Virus record (IMG/VR): IMGVR_UViG_3300025418_000637
Span: 1-21,721 of that record
DNA: 21,721 nt
Strand: one strand, 5' to 3'
From: a virus
Shown here: positions 14,340 through 21,721 of the stretch, piece by piece
Numbering within the stretch: position 1 is the first letter of the stretch
How the letters are laid out: each line of letters begins with the position of its first letter
Program-made: the position numbers and the translations under genes
The notes under the pieces: generated by a model
Database searches by the model: none
What the model saw: the letters and a program-made list of their open reading frames with translations, nothing else
What the model was told of the DNA's origin: nothing

Positions 14340-17300
14340 ATGACTACTACACCCATTGTAACAGCATTAGATTCATCAATAGTTTCACCTGTAGGAGGTC
14401 TTACGACAGTACAGGTTGGAGACTATCAAACAGATGGTTCTAAGCTACCATTTATTCGTGAACAGACTATTGGTCTTTATGCAACTGGCATGAAACCCAA
14501 TACTGTGTTATATGTGTATTTTGACTCTACAGCCATTTCACAATTTGTTACTCCAGCAACATTAGATTTTTCAATTATAAATCCTCAAGTTACAGATTTT
14601 ATTCCTACTGCACCTCGAGGTACATATTTGACTTCTGATGCTAATGGTAATGTATCTGGTATTCTTTATATTCCGGCATTAAAGTTCTTTGTTGGTACAA
14701 AAACAATTATCATTACAGATGTTCCAAATCTTGCAAGTTTTAATTCTTGCACAACATCTGCAACATTCTTATTCAATGCATTTAATTTTACGACAAGTAC
14801 TATTTCTGGTACAACACAAACAAATACATCTACAACTACAAATGATAATACTTCAACATCGACAAAGGTTGTATCTACTCGTCCAGTAACAAATGTAACA
14901 GAAAATAATACTGATAATTCTACAACTCAAACAAACACTATTATTACTCCACCTCCGCCACCACCACCTTCTCCACCTACACCACTGCCTACTTTAGTTT
15001 TAAATGCAAATCTTCCAGATGCAAAAATTGGAGCAGCATATTCGGGCATTGTAGCACCTTCTGGAGGTAAGCCCCCATATTCTACTACATGGGCGCTTAA
15101 TGGAGCTCCAACGGGGCTTCTCGCGACTGCAGGAGCGGCTGGTACAGTATCTGTAACCGGTATTCCAACTGGAACTGGATTATTCTATAGTGCTTCTATT
15201 ACAGTAACAGTTAATGATTCTAATGGTGGATCAACTACACAAACATATCCAATTAATGTGTTTGGTACATCAGCTGCAAATACTGCTGCAGATGGCGGTG
15301 TAAAAGCTGCAAACGGTACTCTTGTTAATACACCTATGACAGAAACACTTGTACGTGTAAGACGTCGTGATCAAGATCCAATTGCTCAAAGCTTCTATGT
15401 AGATGAAAACAGATTTAAGAATTTGGATGGAATCTATGTAACTTCTGTAGATTTATTCTTCCAAACTAAAGATCCAATATTAGGTGTTACAGTTGATATT
15501 GTGACTGTGCAAAATGGTCTTCCAACAAGTACAAGTATTCCATTTTCTAGTAAAACAATGAAATCATCTGAAATTAATATTTCATCTCTTCCAGATACAC
15601 CAACTCGTATAGTATTCCCATCGCCAGTATTTCTTTCTAGCGGAAACTACTATGCATTAAGAATTACTCCAGATGGTGATAATCCAAACTATACAATATA
15701 TACTTGTGAAGTTGGTAAAACAGATCTGCTGACCAATACTCCAGTAACAAAGAACTGGGGTTCAGGCGATATGTTTAATTCAACAAATGGAAATACTTGG
15801 GTGCCTTTACAGAATGAATTCTTAAAGTTTAATCTTTATATGGCAAACTTTACTACAAACATAGGATCTATAAAGCTTGTCAATAAAGACTATGAATTCT
15901 TGATGGTTTCAAATAATGTTGGAACATTCAATCATGGTGAATATGTATTCCAATATGCAAATGCTTTATTCTCAAATACTACAAATTCAGGTGCTGCTGT
16001 AGTTATGGCAACTAATAGTCAAGTTGTTCATGTTAATACATCAAGTAATGCTGCATTTACAAACAGTGTTGCTGGATTTACAGTACTTAATCCCGGAAAC
16101 AAAATTGTAGTATCAAATGGAAGTGCATTCGATATACTTACAGTAGCTAATGTTTCTAATTCTACAGTAATTAATATTGTTGGATATCCTAAGTTTAGTA
16201 CATCAAATGGTACTATACAAATTACACCTCTTGGAACAGTAGACTTCTATGATAGATCTAAGTTTAGTCTTACTTTAGATAATTCAACTGCAAACTCTTC
16301 ATCATTCTGCTTCAAACCAGGTAACATTATTATTGGAACAGAATCATGTGCAGGTGCAACTATTGCTACTGTAAGAAACAGAGTTATTAATAGATTTAAT
16401 CCATATCTTTCAACTGTGCAATATCAGAATGCACAAGTTCAGTATGATATGAAAAATACTGTTAAAGATGAATACACTGATACACCATTTACTACATATC
16501 CATCTAATAAGACCAGTCATATTCTTGATAATGAAGTTATTATTGCTTCAAAGACAAATGAAATTATCTATAGAAGCGGTAATAAATCATTAGTTGCCAA
16601 TGTTATTATGACAACAAGCAACAACTTTATTTCACCAGCTCTTGATCTTCAAAGTGCTTCTATTGTTACCGATTATAACTTAATCAATAATAGTTTATAT
16701 CTTGAAAATACAAAGAATGGTCGTGCAGTCAATAAGTATATTTCAAAGACTGTAACACTTGCACCAGGTTTAGATGCAGAAGCATTTACCACATACATCA
16801 ATGCATATTGGCCTCCAGCAGCAAATGTTGCAGTATATGGCAAATTCTTATCATCAAATGATCCAGGTCTGTTTGATGATAAAGACTGGACATTATTAGA
16901 ACAAGTTGGTGGAAATGGATTATATTCAGATCCATATAATCTAAATGATATTAAAGAATATCAATTTAAGATTCCAGTATTACCACCAACAGATGCAAAA
17001 ACTGGTGTAATTATTACACATGGTAATACTACAATTTCTGGTACTGCGACAGCATTTACACAAGATGTTGCAGTAAATGATCTAATTGTTCTTTACCAAG
17101 ACTCGGCATTAACAATGTATCAAGTTGCAAAGGTGGTTAATATTACTAATGATTCTACATTGACCATTGATACTCCTGTTGGATTCTCTAACACAGTCAT
17201 AGGTAGATATAGCATTATCACACAACCAAATCAAGCATTCTTGAATGATTTGAACCACGGTATTGTAAGATATTACGCTAATGGTGTACCATATGATACA

Positions 17301-17396
17301 TTCATTACTTTTGCTATTAAAATTGATCTTTTATCGCAATACTCATATCAAGTTCCACGTATTCTGAGCTTAAGATCAGTAGCTACATCGGTGTAA
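14340..17396 (+). CDS. Large virion structural protein with Ig-like insert
   Basis: 1018 aa. Residues 1-150 carry a module common in cyanophage tail proteins (IGLYATGMKPNTVLYVYFD, then an SGILYIPALKFFVGTKTIII segment). From D346 the DPIAQSFYVDENRF block begins another common module. Between them lie a Thr/Asn-rich linker (~152-203), a polyproline run (204-217) and a He_PIG-like Ig domain (218-307; NLPDAKIGAAYSGIV to DSNGGSTTQTYPINV). Residues 889-960 contain the ~70-aa module also present in gp7 and in the 1498-aa protein. It is likely a baseplate-periphery or tail-tip protein partnered with the 1498-aa product. The ribosome site AAGGA precedes the ATG. No T4 homologue is evident. Localisation is inferred from order and modules. 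Confidence 0.78.
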   Translation: MTTTPIVTALDSSIVSPVGGLTTVQVGDYQTDGSKLPFIREQTIGLYATGMKPNTVLYVYFDSTAISQFVTPATLDFSIINPQVTDFIPTAPRGTYLTSDANGNVSGILYIPALKFFVGTKTIIITDVPNLASFNSCTTSATFLFNAFNFTTSTISGTTQTNTSTTTNDNTSTSTKVVSTRPVTNVTENNTDNSTTQTNTIITPPPPPPPSPPTPLPTLVLNANLPDAKIGAAYSGIVAPSGGKPPYSTTWALNGAPTGLLATAGAAGTVSVTGIPTGTGLFYSASITVTVNDSNGGSTTQTYPINVFGTSAANTAADGGVKAANGTLVNTPMTETLVRVRRRDQDPIAQSFYVDENRFKNLDGIYVTSVDLFFQTKDPILGVTVDIVTVQNGLPTSTSIPFSSKTMKSSEINISSLPDTPTRIVFPSPVFLSSGNYYALRITPDGDNPNYTIYTCEVGKTDLLTNTPVTKNWGSGDMFNSTNGNTWVPLQNEFLKFNLYMANFTTNIGSIKLVNKDYEFLMVSNNVGTFNHGEYVFQYANALFSNTTNSGAAVVMATNSQVVHVNTSSNAAFTNSVAGFTVLNPGNKIVVSNGSAFDILTVANVSNSTVINIVGYPKFSTSNGTIQITPLGTVDFYDRSKFSLTLDNSTANSSSFCFKPGNIIIGTESCAGATIATVRNRVINRFNPYLSTVQYQNAQVQYDMKNTVKDEYTDTPFTTYPSNKTSHILDNEVIIASKTNEIIYRSGNKSLVANVIMTTSNNFISPALDLQSASIVTDYNLINNSLYLENTKNGRAVNKYISKTVTLAPGLDAEAFTTYINAYWPPAANVAVYGKFLSSNDPGLFDDKDWTLLEQVGGNGLYSDPYNLNDIKEYQFKIPVLPPTDAKTGVIITHGNTTISGTATAFTQDVAVNDLIVLYQDSALTMYQVAKVVNITNDSTLTIDTPVGFSNTVIGRYSIITQPNQAFLNDLNHGIVRYYANGVPYDTFITFAIKIDLLSQYSYQVPRILSLRSVATSV

Positions 17397-17397
17397 T

Positions 17398-17610
17398 ATG
17401 AACTACGTTAAAACAGAGGATAAGAATTACATGAGAGATGTCAATAGTAATGCAATCCTAAATACTAACATAGAAGGTTTAACGATGTATAAACTACAAC
17501 GTGAACAAATTTTGAAGAACTCAAAACTTGCTGACGAAGTACAAAGTCTTAAGTCCGATATACAGGATATAAAGGAGCTTCTTATGAGGATCGCAACAAA
17601 TGTTAAGTAA
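17398..17610 (+). CDS. Small coiled-coil protein, 70 aa
   Basis: The ORF starts MNYVKTEDKNYMRDVNSNAI one base after the previous stop, so it probably relies on translational coupling since no clear ribosome site is present. Residues ~30-66 (MYKLQREQILKNSKLADEVQ onward to LLMRIATNV) have a heptad pattern of Leu/Ile/Val, consistent with a coiled coil. There is no signal or membrane segment. A comparable short helical protein is often found at this place in cyanophage-like virion clusters. It could be a small linker between baseplate and fibre proteins or a folding helper. The 57-aa gene downstream overlaps it by 11 bp and has a similar helical tail. Confidence 0.78.
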   Translation: MNYVKTEDKNYMRDVNSNAILNTNIEGLTMYKLQREQILKNSKLADEVQSLKSDIQDIKELLMRIATNVK

Positions 17611-17773
17611 AAAGCCATCTGACAAGAAAAATAATTTTAATCCTTTTGATACACGTGATAGTCGAGCAGTTGCTATTGATTCTACATTAAATAAGATATT
17701 AGAATTAAAACAAGATATTGAAAATATGAAAAGAGAGATTAATAGTATCGTGGAGAATAGATTTAATGGCTAA
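17600..17773 (+). CDS. Small coiled-coil protein, 57 aa
   Basis: A short ORF reading MLSKKPSDKKNNFNPFDTRD at the start and NSIVENRFNG at the end. The first 20 residues are basic and probably disordered. Residues ~28-52 (STLNKILELKQDIENMKREI) form a clear heptad-type helix. The ATG is preceded by GAGG about 10 nt upstream. It overlaps the preceding gene by 11 bp and the following gene by 8 bp, fully bridging the interval between them, which argues for a genuine gene. It may pair with the 70-aa protein through the helices. No known family. Confidence 0.78.
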   Translation: MLSKKPSDKKNNFNPFDTRDSRAVAIDSTLNKILELKQDIENMKREINSIVENRFNG

Positions 17774-18608
17774 ATATTATGCAAATATTCAACCCGAATT
17801 TGATACATTCGGAGTTTGGATTGCCAAGACTAATAATCTACTCAACGATATATCAACTATTGTTATTACTGTAGATGGAACAACCGACGGTGCAGTAACA
17901 ACAGGTAATGCCTTTGTCAATGGATCTCTTGGTGCAACTACATTAGTAGTTAATACTGCAATCAGAGGTGGAAACGGTTCTGTTTCCGGTATATTAGCTG
18001 TAGCATCAAATACTTTATTCCAATACAATGTAAATGTTGCTGGTGTTTTATCGGCAAATATTGCAACAATCAATAGCGCTAATGTTGGAAATCTTCAAGT
18101 TGGATTTTTAACAGCTAATATTGCAAATGTTGCTACACTTATTGCAAATACTGCAACTATTAATACATTAAATGTATCAACTCTTAATGTAACTGGATCT
18201 TCAGCAGCATTTAATGTACCTGTAAGCTTTAATGCTAATGTAAGCATGAATAACAATTATTTGACCAATGTATCCTTTAAAGGATATAATGAGTTCTTAA
18301 ATAATGTTTCATCAGCATCAGGTACAGTTACATTAGATCTTGCTGCTTCAAACTTCTTTGTTCTAAATCTTGTTGGAAATGTTACATTAGCATTTAATAA
18401 TGCTCCTTCTGGTAAGGCTGAAACCTTTACTATAATTGCGATTCAAGATGGTACTGGTGGTCGTACTATTTCTTGGCCTTCTGGAACCAAGTATGCTGGT
18501 GGAGTAGTTCCACCACAAACAACTGCAGCAAATGCAATTGATGTTTGGACAGTATTAACCTTTAATGGACTGAATATAGCATCACTATCTGTCAAGAACG
18601 CGAGTTAA
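17766..18608 (+). CDS. Tail-fibre-like structural protein, 280 aa
   Basis: The N terminus (MAKYYANIQPEFDTFGVWIA) is followed by a serine/alanine/asparagine-rich shaft. Residues ~95-145 repeat an A-x-I-x-T-L-N-V pattern (for example TATINTLNVSTLNVTG) that suggests a repetitive beta or trimeric coiled structure. The C-terminal ~110 residues (GNVTLAFNNAPSGKAETFTI, later DGTGGRTISWPSG and VWTVLTFNGLNI) resemble a small beta domain found at the end of many phage fibre proteins. GGAG upstream of the ATG gives a usable ribosome site, and the start overlaps the 57-aa gene by 8 bp. It may be a short tail fibre or a connector to the adhesin encoded next. The fibre class is well supported by composition; its exact role is not. 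Confidence 0.75.
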   Translation: MAKYYANIQPEFDTFGVWIAKTNNLLNDISTIVITVDGTTDGAVTTGNAFVNGSLGATTLVVNTAIRGGNGSVSGILAVASNTLFQYNVNVAGVLSANIATINSANVGNLQVGFLTANIANVATLIANTATINTLNVSTLNVTGSSAAFNVPVSFNANVSMNNNYLTNVSFKGYNEFLNNVSSASGTVTLDLAASNFFVLNLVGNVTLAFNNAPSGKAETFTIIAIQDGTGGRTISWPSGTKYAGGVVPPQTTAANAIDVWTVLTFNGLNIASLSVKNAS

Positions 18609-18611
18609 AAT

Positions 18612-20390
18612 ATGCCTGTATCTGGTGGCGATTATGGTTTAGAAAAAACATGGAGAGCTTCTGGAATAGGTACAGTTACATTTAATTCTCCAGGTAATTT
18701 TACTATTCCATATGGTAAAAACTTAATCTCATTCTATGGTCAAGGTGGAGTTGGTGGAAACTCTACACCTAACTATTCAGTATCACCAGGTGCTGCTACA
18801 GCATATAGCACTACAGGTGGAAATATTTCTACTTATAACACAGTTCCTGGATCAGCTAATTACTCTATAGTGCCAGGAACTATAAGCGGATATAATACAA
18901 CTCCTGGTAATAATCCAGCTTCGTATAATACTACAGGTGGAAATATAGCAGCATACAATACTGTTCCAGGTAATCCTGCTTCTTATTATGTTTCAGGAGG
19001 AACTGTTGCTTCATATAGTACGGTTCCTGGAAGCGTAGCTTCATACTATGTTGCTGGAGGTACGCCTTCCACATATGCTGTTTCTTATCCAAACTATGCT
19101 TATATTAGTCAGATCACATCAAATATTCCATCATCAACAGGAATTAATTTGACTAATGGAGCAAGCAGCGATCACTTAGCTGGCTGGTATCTTAATAGAC
19201 ACGGAACAGATTATTATTATGCTGATCAGGGACCATATAATACAAGTAATGGTGCAACTAATGGTCAAATTTGTCAAGCTAATGCTCCATTTAATGGTGA
19301 CGTAAACCCATCTTGCGCTCTTGGATTAGTAGTAAGATATCAACAATTTATTAGTACTTATTGCTTAGGTGGAGCAACATGGCCAACTGCATATCTTGAG
19401 CATCAAACACAAAGCGGCGGTTGGACTTTCTTTGGATATAATGTTACATACGTTGCTGGAGCAAGACCAACTGGATACGCAAGTATTGGTGCAATATTAG
19501 CAGGTGATGCATTTGCAGCTGCAATACTTCCTTATATTATTAATGCTGCTATTCCATCAGGTGGAGCACAAAATACATTACTTAATAGATTAAAAACATA
19601 TACTTGGACTTCTGGAAACATTGCTTCAAACTTCGCAGACTTTGCAGCATATGCAGGAAGCCTAGCTGGTGGTCAACCTGCTACATATAATCCACCAACA
19701 ACATATGTTACTTCTATTTTAGAACGTCATCATCATACTGTATCTGGATTTACTACAGTATATGTTGGTGGATACAACCCACCAACAGTATTATATGGAA
19801 CTTGTCCAGCTTATGTGCTTAATGCTAATGGATGGACTACAGCTTACTTATGTACTACTGGTCCAGGAACAGTTGCTTCATATAATCCAATAGCATATAC
19901 TGTAACATCATATAATACTCTTTCATATCCAGTTGGAAGTTATAATCCTCCAGCATATCCGGTAGCATCATATAATCCTCTGTCATATCCAGTTGCTTCT
20001 TCTAATCCTACTACATATCCTATATCAGCTTATAATACAATATTATATCCTACAGCATCATATAATGCTCCTACATACGCAATTGCTGGATATAATTCAC
20101 CATCATATACAATTTCTGCATATAATTCTCCAGCCTATCCAGCAGCAACTTATAATACAATATTACATCCGGTAACTGCATATGCTCCTCCAACATATCC
20201 TATAGCTGGGTATAATGTTGGTGGAAATGGAGGAATATCTTCAGCATTTGGTGTTACAATGCCTGGAGGAATTGGTGGATACGCACCAGTTATTTCAACA
20301 AGTTATATAAATCCATATGTATATCCAGATAATACTACGTATCCTATAACCGTTGCTCCTGGTGGAGTAGTAGTTATAAAATCTGAATAA
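18612..20390 (+). CDS. Decapeptide-repeat tail adhesin candidate, 592 aa
   Basis: The first ~50 residues (GTVTFNSPGNFTIPYGKNLI, then FYGQGGVGG) and the last ~60 (GGNGGISSAFGVTM to TYPITVAPGGVVVIKSE) together resemble one glycine-rich phage tail domain split in two. Inserted between are two arrays with a strict 10-residue period, residues 61-160 and 421-535, with consensus xxASYNTxPG and VASYNPPxYP. They flank a core (161-420) with Cys at 221, 235, 251, 398 and 414, HHH at 373-375 and many aromatic residues. This is probably a receptor-binding fibre or tip protein, made late. It begins 3 bp after the 280-aa gene. The tyrosine-rich decapeptide repeat is one I do not recognise from a named family. 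Confidence 0.72.
   Translation: MPVSGGDYGLEKTWRASGIGTVTFNSPGNFTIPYGKNLISFYGQGGVGGNSTPNYSVSPGAATAYSTTGGNISTYNTVPGSANYSIVPGTISGYNTTPGNNPASYNTTGGNIAAYNTVPGNPASYYVSGGTVASYSTVPGSVASYYVAGGTPSTYAVSYPNYAYISQITSNIPSSTGINLTNGASSDHLAGWYLNRHGTDYYYADQGPYNTSNGATNGQICQANAPFNGDVNPSCALGLVVRYQQFISTYCLGGATWPTAYLEHQTQSGGWTFFGYNVTYVAGARPTGYASIGAILAGDAFAAAILPYIINAAIPSGGAQNTLLNRLKTYTWTSGNIASNFADFAAYAGSLAGGQPATYNPPTTYVTSILERHHHTVSGFTTVYVGGYNPPTVLYGTCPAYVLNANGWTTAYLCTTGPGTVASYNPIAYTVTSYNTLSYPVGSYNPPAYPVASYNPLSYPVASSNPTTYPISAYNTILYPTASYNAPTYAIAGYNSPSYTISAYNSPAYPAATYNTILHPVTAYAPPTYPIAGYNVGGNGGISSAFGVTMPGGIGGYAPVISTSYINPYVYPDNTTYPITVAPGGVVVIKSE
18792..19091 (+). repeat. 30-bp coding repeat array, N-side
   Basis: Ten degenerate 30-bp units, each encoding a decapeptide with Tyr at position 5 and usually PG or GG at positions 9-10 (residues 61-160 of the 592-aa protein). 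The frame and length are constant; the DNA differs mainly at third codon positions. Confidence 0.85.
19872..20216 (+). repeat. 30-bp coding repeat array, C-side
   Basis: About eleven and a half 30-bp units encoding decapeptides with YN at positions 4-5 and YP at 9-10 (residues 421-535). It has the same period as the N-side array with a different end motif, proline in place of glycine. Confidence 0.85.
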
Positions 20391-20399
20391 GGTAAGTAA

Positions 20400-21014
20400 A
20401 TGAGCGCGCAATTTACAACATACATAGGTACATATAATAGAGAACACGAACACGGTATCAATATAGATGACACCAATAAAAAGTCATCTAATGTGCTGTA
20501 TATTGGATTTGATGGTGATCCTAAACTTACATTTAAAGTTCAAAGAGATGATCCAAATCAATTAAAAGAATTTGATAGACTTATAGATGTATGCTTAAAA
20601 TCAAAAGATTCTTTTGAATATGAAATTCCAGATAATAATACGTTAATCATAAAAGCAGATTTTGGAAATCAACCAAATAATACATGGTTAAATGTAAATG
20701 ATACTTGGGTATCAAATAGTTTACCATACACAATAACTACATATAAAGAAGATTTTTGTGTATCAATCTTAGATATCACAGAATCAGATCCAATCTTAAA
20801 TGTAAAATATTGCAGATTAAGTAATGGAAATATTACATATTCATCTTCAAATAATAAAGATGTGTTTGTAATAGGTATGAAATATACTATAAATGGAAAT
20901 ACATATTATAATAGTAATCACCATAGAGCTATGAAAGAATTTGCTAATACTAATTTAGACATAACACTTTCCACTGAAGATCTATGTTTTGTAGCAGTTA
21001 TAGAATATAAATGA
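20400..21014 (+). CDS. Hypothetical protein, 204 aa
   Basis: I do not recognise this protein. It starts MSAQFTTYIGTYNREHEHGI, lacks a signal peptide or membrane segment, and alternates beta-like stretches (VLYIGFDGDPKLTFKV, DVFVIGMKYTINGNTYYN) with charged loops. It reads as a single beta-rich soluble domain, unlike the low-complexity fibres upstream. AAGG lies 7-8 nt before the ATG. It overlaps the sulfotransferase-like gene by 4 bp (ATGA), so the two are likely translated together. That link suggests either an accessory virion component such as a fibre cap or chaperone, or a partner of the modification enzyme. Neither can be shown from sequence. Confidence 0.75.
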   Translation: MSAQFTTYIGTYNREHEHGINIDDTNKKSSNVLYIGFDGDPKLTFKVQRDDPNQLKEFDRLIDVCLKSKDSFEYEIPDNNTLIIKADFGNQPNNTWLNVNDTWVSNSLPYTITTYKEDFCVSILDITESDPILNVKYCRLSNGNITYSSSNNKDVFVIGMKYTINGNTYYNSNHHRAMKEFANTNLDITLSTEDLCFVAVIEYK

Positions 21015-21676
21015 TAATACATGAAAAAAGTAAAGTTGCAATACTGTTAAATCCAAAAACAGGATCTACTACACTTTGTGATATTTTTCAAAAGTATGAT
21101 GTTGATGTTTGCATACACGATCATAAAACTTTAACAGATTTTAGAGAAGAATATTCAGATCATTCTGAATATAAAATTTATTCATTCTATAGAGAACCTA
21201 TAGAAAGATTTAAGTCTGCATATAATACAGCACTTAGCTTACACAATCATAGAACATTTAGATTTATTCTTTTAAAGAATGTATCTAAAAAATCAATATC
21301 AATGTATGATGTGGCTAAACCTATTTCAGAAGAAAATATTGAATATCTAAAAAACATATCTCCATATGAAATGCTTACGGCTTTAAACACTGAAGATATT
21401 AATAAGATAAGATCATTTACTCCATTATTTGCAAATCAAATACAATGGATAGATGATTCAGTAACAACACTAAACTTTGAAAACTTTGAGTCAGAAGTAA
21501 AAATGCTTATTGAAACCTGCGGATTTGATTCATCAAATCTAAAAAAGATTCCAAAACTGAATAAATCTACAGATATATATAACTATAGAAGATTTACAAA
21601 AGCTGATAAACAAGCTATCAAAAAGTTCTATAAAGAAGATTATAAATTTTTTGAATCTAAAAATATCATTTTTTAA
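21011..21676 (+). CDS. Sulfotransferase-like protein, 221 aa
   Basis: Residues 15-21 (PKTGSTT) form the 5'-phosphosulfate loop of PAPS-dependent sulfotransferases. Residues 57-72 (YSFYREPIERFKSAYN) form the 3'-phosphate motif, with R61 and S69 as the expected binding residues. H36 and H38 in CIHDHKT are candidates for the catalytic base. This fits the membrane-type carbohydrate sulfotransferase fold (Sulfotransfer_2 or _3), although the protein is short and has no membrane anchor. The likely reaction is transfer of sulfate from PAPS to a glycan or protein hydroxyl; the acceptor is unknown. The start overlaps the preceding stop as ATGA and no ribosome site is evident, so coupling is likely. 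A different P-loop kinase-like role cannot be excluded. Confidence 0.75.
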   Translation: MIIHEKSKVAILLNPKTGSTTLCDIFQKYDVDVCIHDHKTLTDFREEYSDHSEYKIYSFYREPIERFKSAYNTALSLHNHRTFRFILLKNVSKKSISMYDVAKPISEENIEYLKNISPYEMLTALNTEDINKIRSFTPLFANQIQWIDDSVTTLNFENFESEVKMLIETCGFDSSNLKKIPKLNKSTDIYNYRRFTKADKQAIKKFYKEDYKFFESKNIIF

Positions 21677-21690
21677 TTTGGAGTTATATA

Positions 21691-21721
21691 ATGGTTTTTC
21701 GTGTCAATAAGTATGCAGCGC
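21691..21721 (+). CDS. Start of a further gene, truncated by the window edge
   Basis: ATG at 21691 with TTGGAG about 8 nt upstream, reading MVFRVNKYAA to the window end. It lies 14 bp after the sulfotransferase-like gene on the same strand, so the cluster continues. Too little is present to assign a function. Confidence 0.6.
   Translation, partial: MVFRVNKYAA

Noticed and set aside
18792-20216. Regular 30-bp spacing as a CRISPR-like array
   Set aside because: Units are contiguous, degenerate, in one open frame and encode a decapeptide repeat; no spacers.

Overview
The window looks like part of the genome of a T4-superfamily tailed phage (contractile-tail myovirus). The right-hand 19 kb carries recognisable baseplate wedge genes in the T4 and cyanophage order (25, 6, 7, 8). 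They are followed by a DUF4815-type giant virion protein, a second large virion protein, two small coiled-coil proteins, tail-fibre or adhesin candidates and a sulfotransferase-like gene. A perfect T4-type late promoter core (TATAAATA) precedes gene 25. The gp7, gp8 and DUF4815 architectures recall cyanophages and related T4-like phages of non-enteric bacteria rather than T4 itself. The host cannot be fixed from the sequence alone.

Layout. Positions 1-2245 hold six short-to-medium genes, all on the minus strand (118, 59, 276, 42, 100 and 40 aa). Three of these (59, 42 and 40 aa) are short and easily missed. Each of the six has its own near-consensus sigma70 promoter (TTGACA, 17-bp spacer, TAtaaT-like), and all six promoters share the longer core TTGACATTAATT. 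This is a classic early-gene array of single-gene cassettes. Only one product is recognisable, an AAA-type P-loop ATPase. The others include a one-helix membrane peptide and a very basic 40-aa peptide.

Positions 2245-2346 form a divergent node. The last early promoter fires leftward and the late promoter fires rightward, with about 14 bp between their elements.

Positions 2347-21721 are plus-strand virion genes, tightly packed and often overlapping by a few bases. They are AT-rich, and visibly more so than the left-hand block. The wedge proteins gp25, gp6, gp7 and gp8 assemble around the hub. gp7 and gp8 keep T4-like ends but carry large blocks of small beta modules in between. The 1498-aa DUF4815 protein and the 1018-aa protein probably decorate the baseplate or tail tip. 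They share a ~70-residue module with gp7, and the 1018-aa protein has gained a polyproline linker and an Ig-like domain. Two small coiled-coil proteins, a 280-aa fibre-like protein and a 592-aa decapeptide-repeat adhesin candidate follow. The block ends with a 204-aa orphan, a PAPS-type sulfotransferase candidate and the start of one more gene.

Most notable for follow-up are the promoter-cassette array with stop codons built into -35 boxes, the adhesin with two strict 10-residue repeat arrays flanking a Cys/His-containing core, and the sulfotransferase sitting in a virion-gene cluster. I see no tRNA, rRNA, CRISPR array, transposase or integrase in this window.
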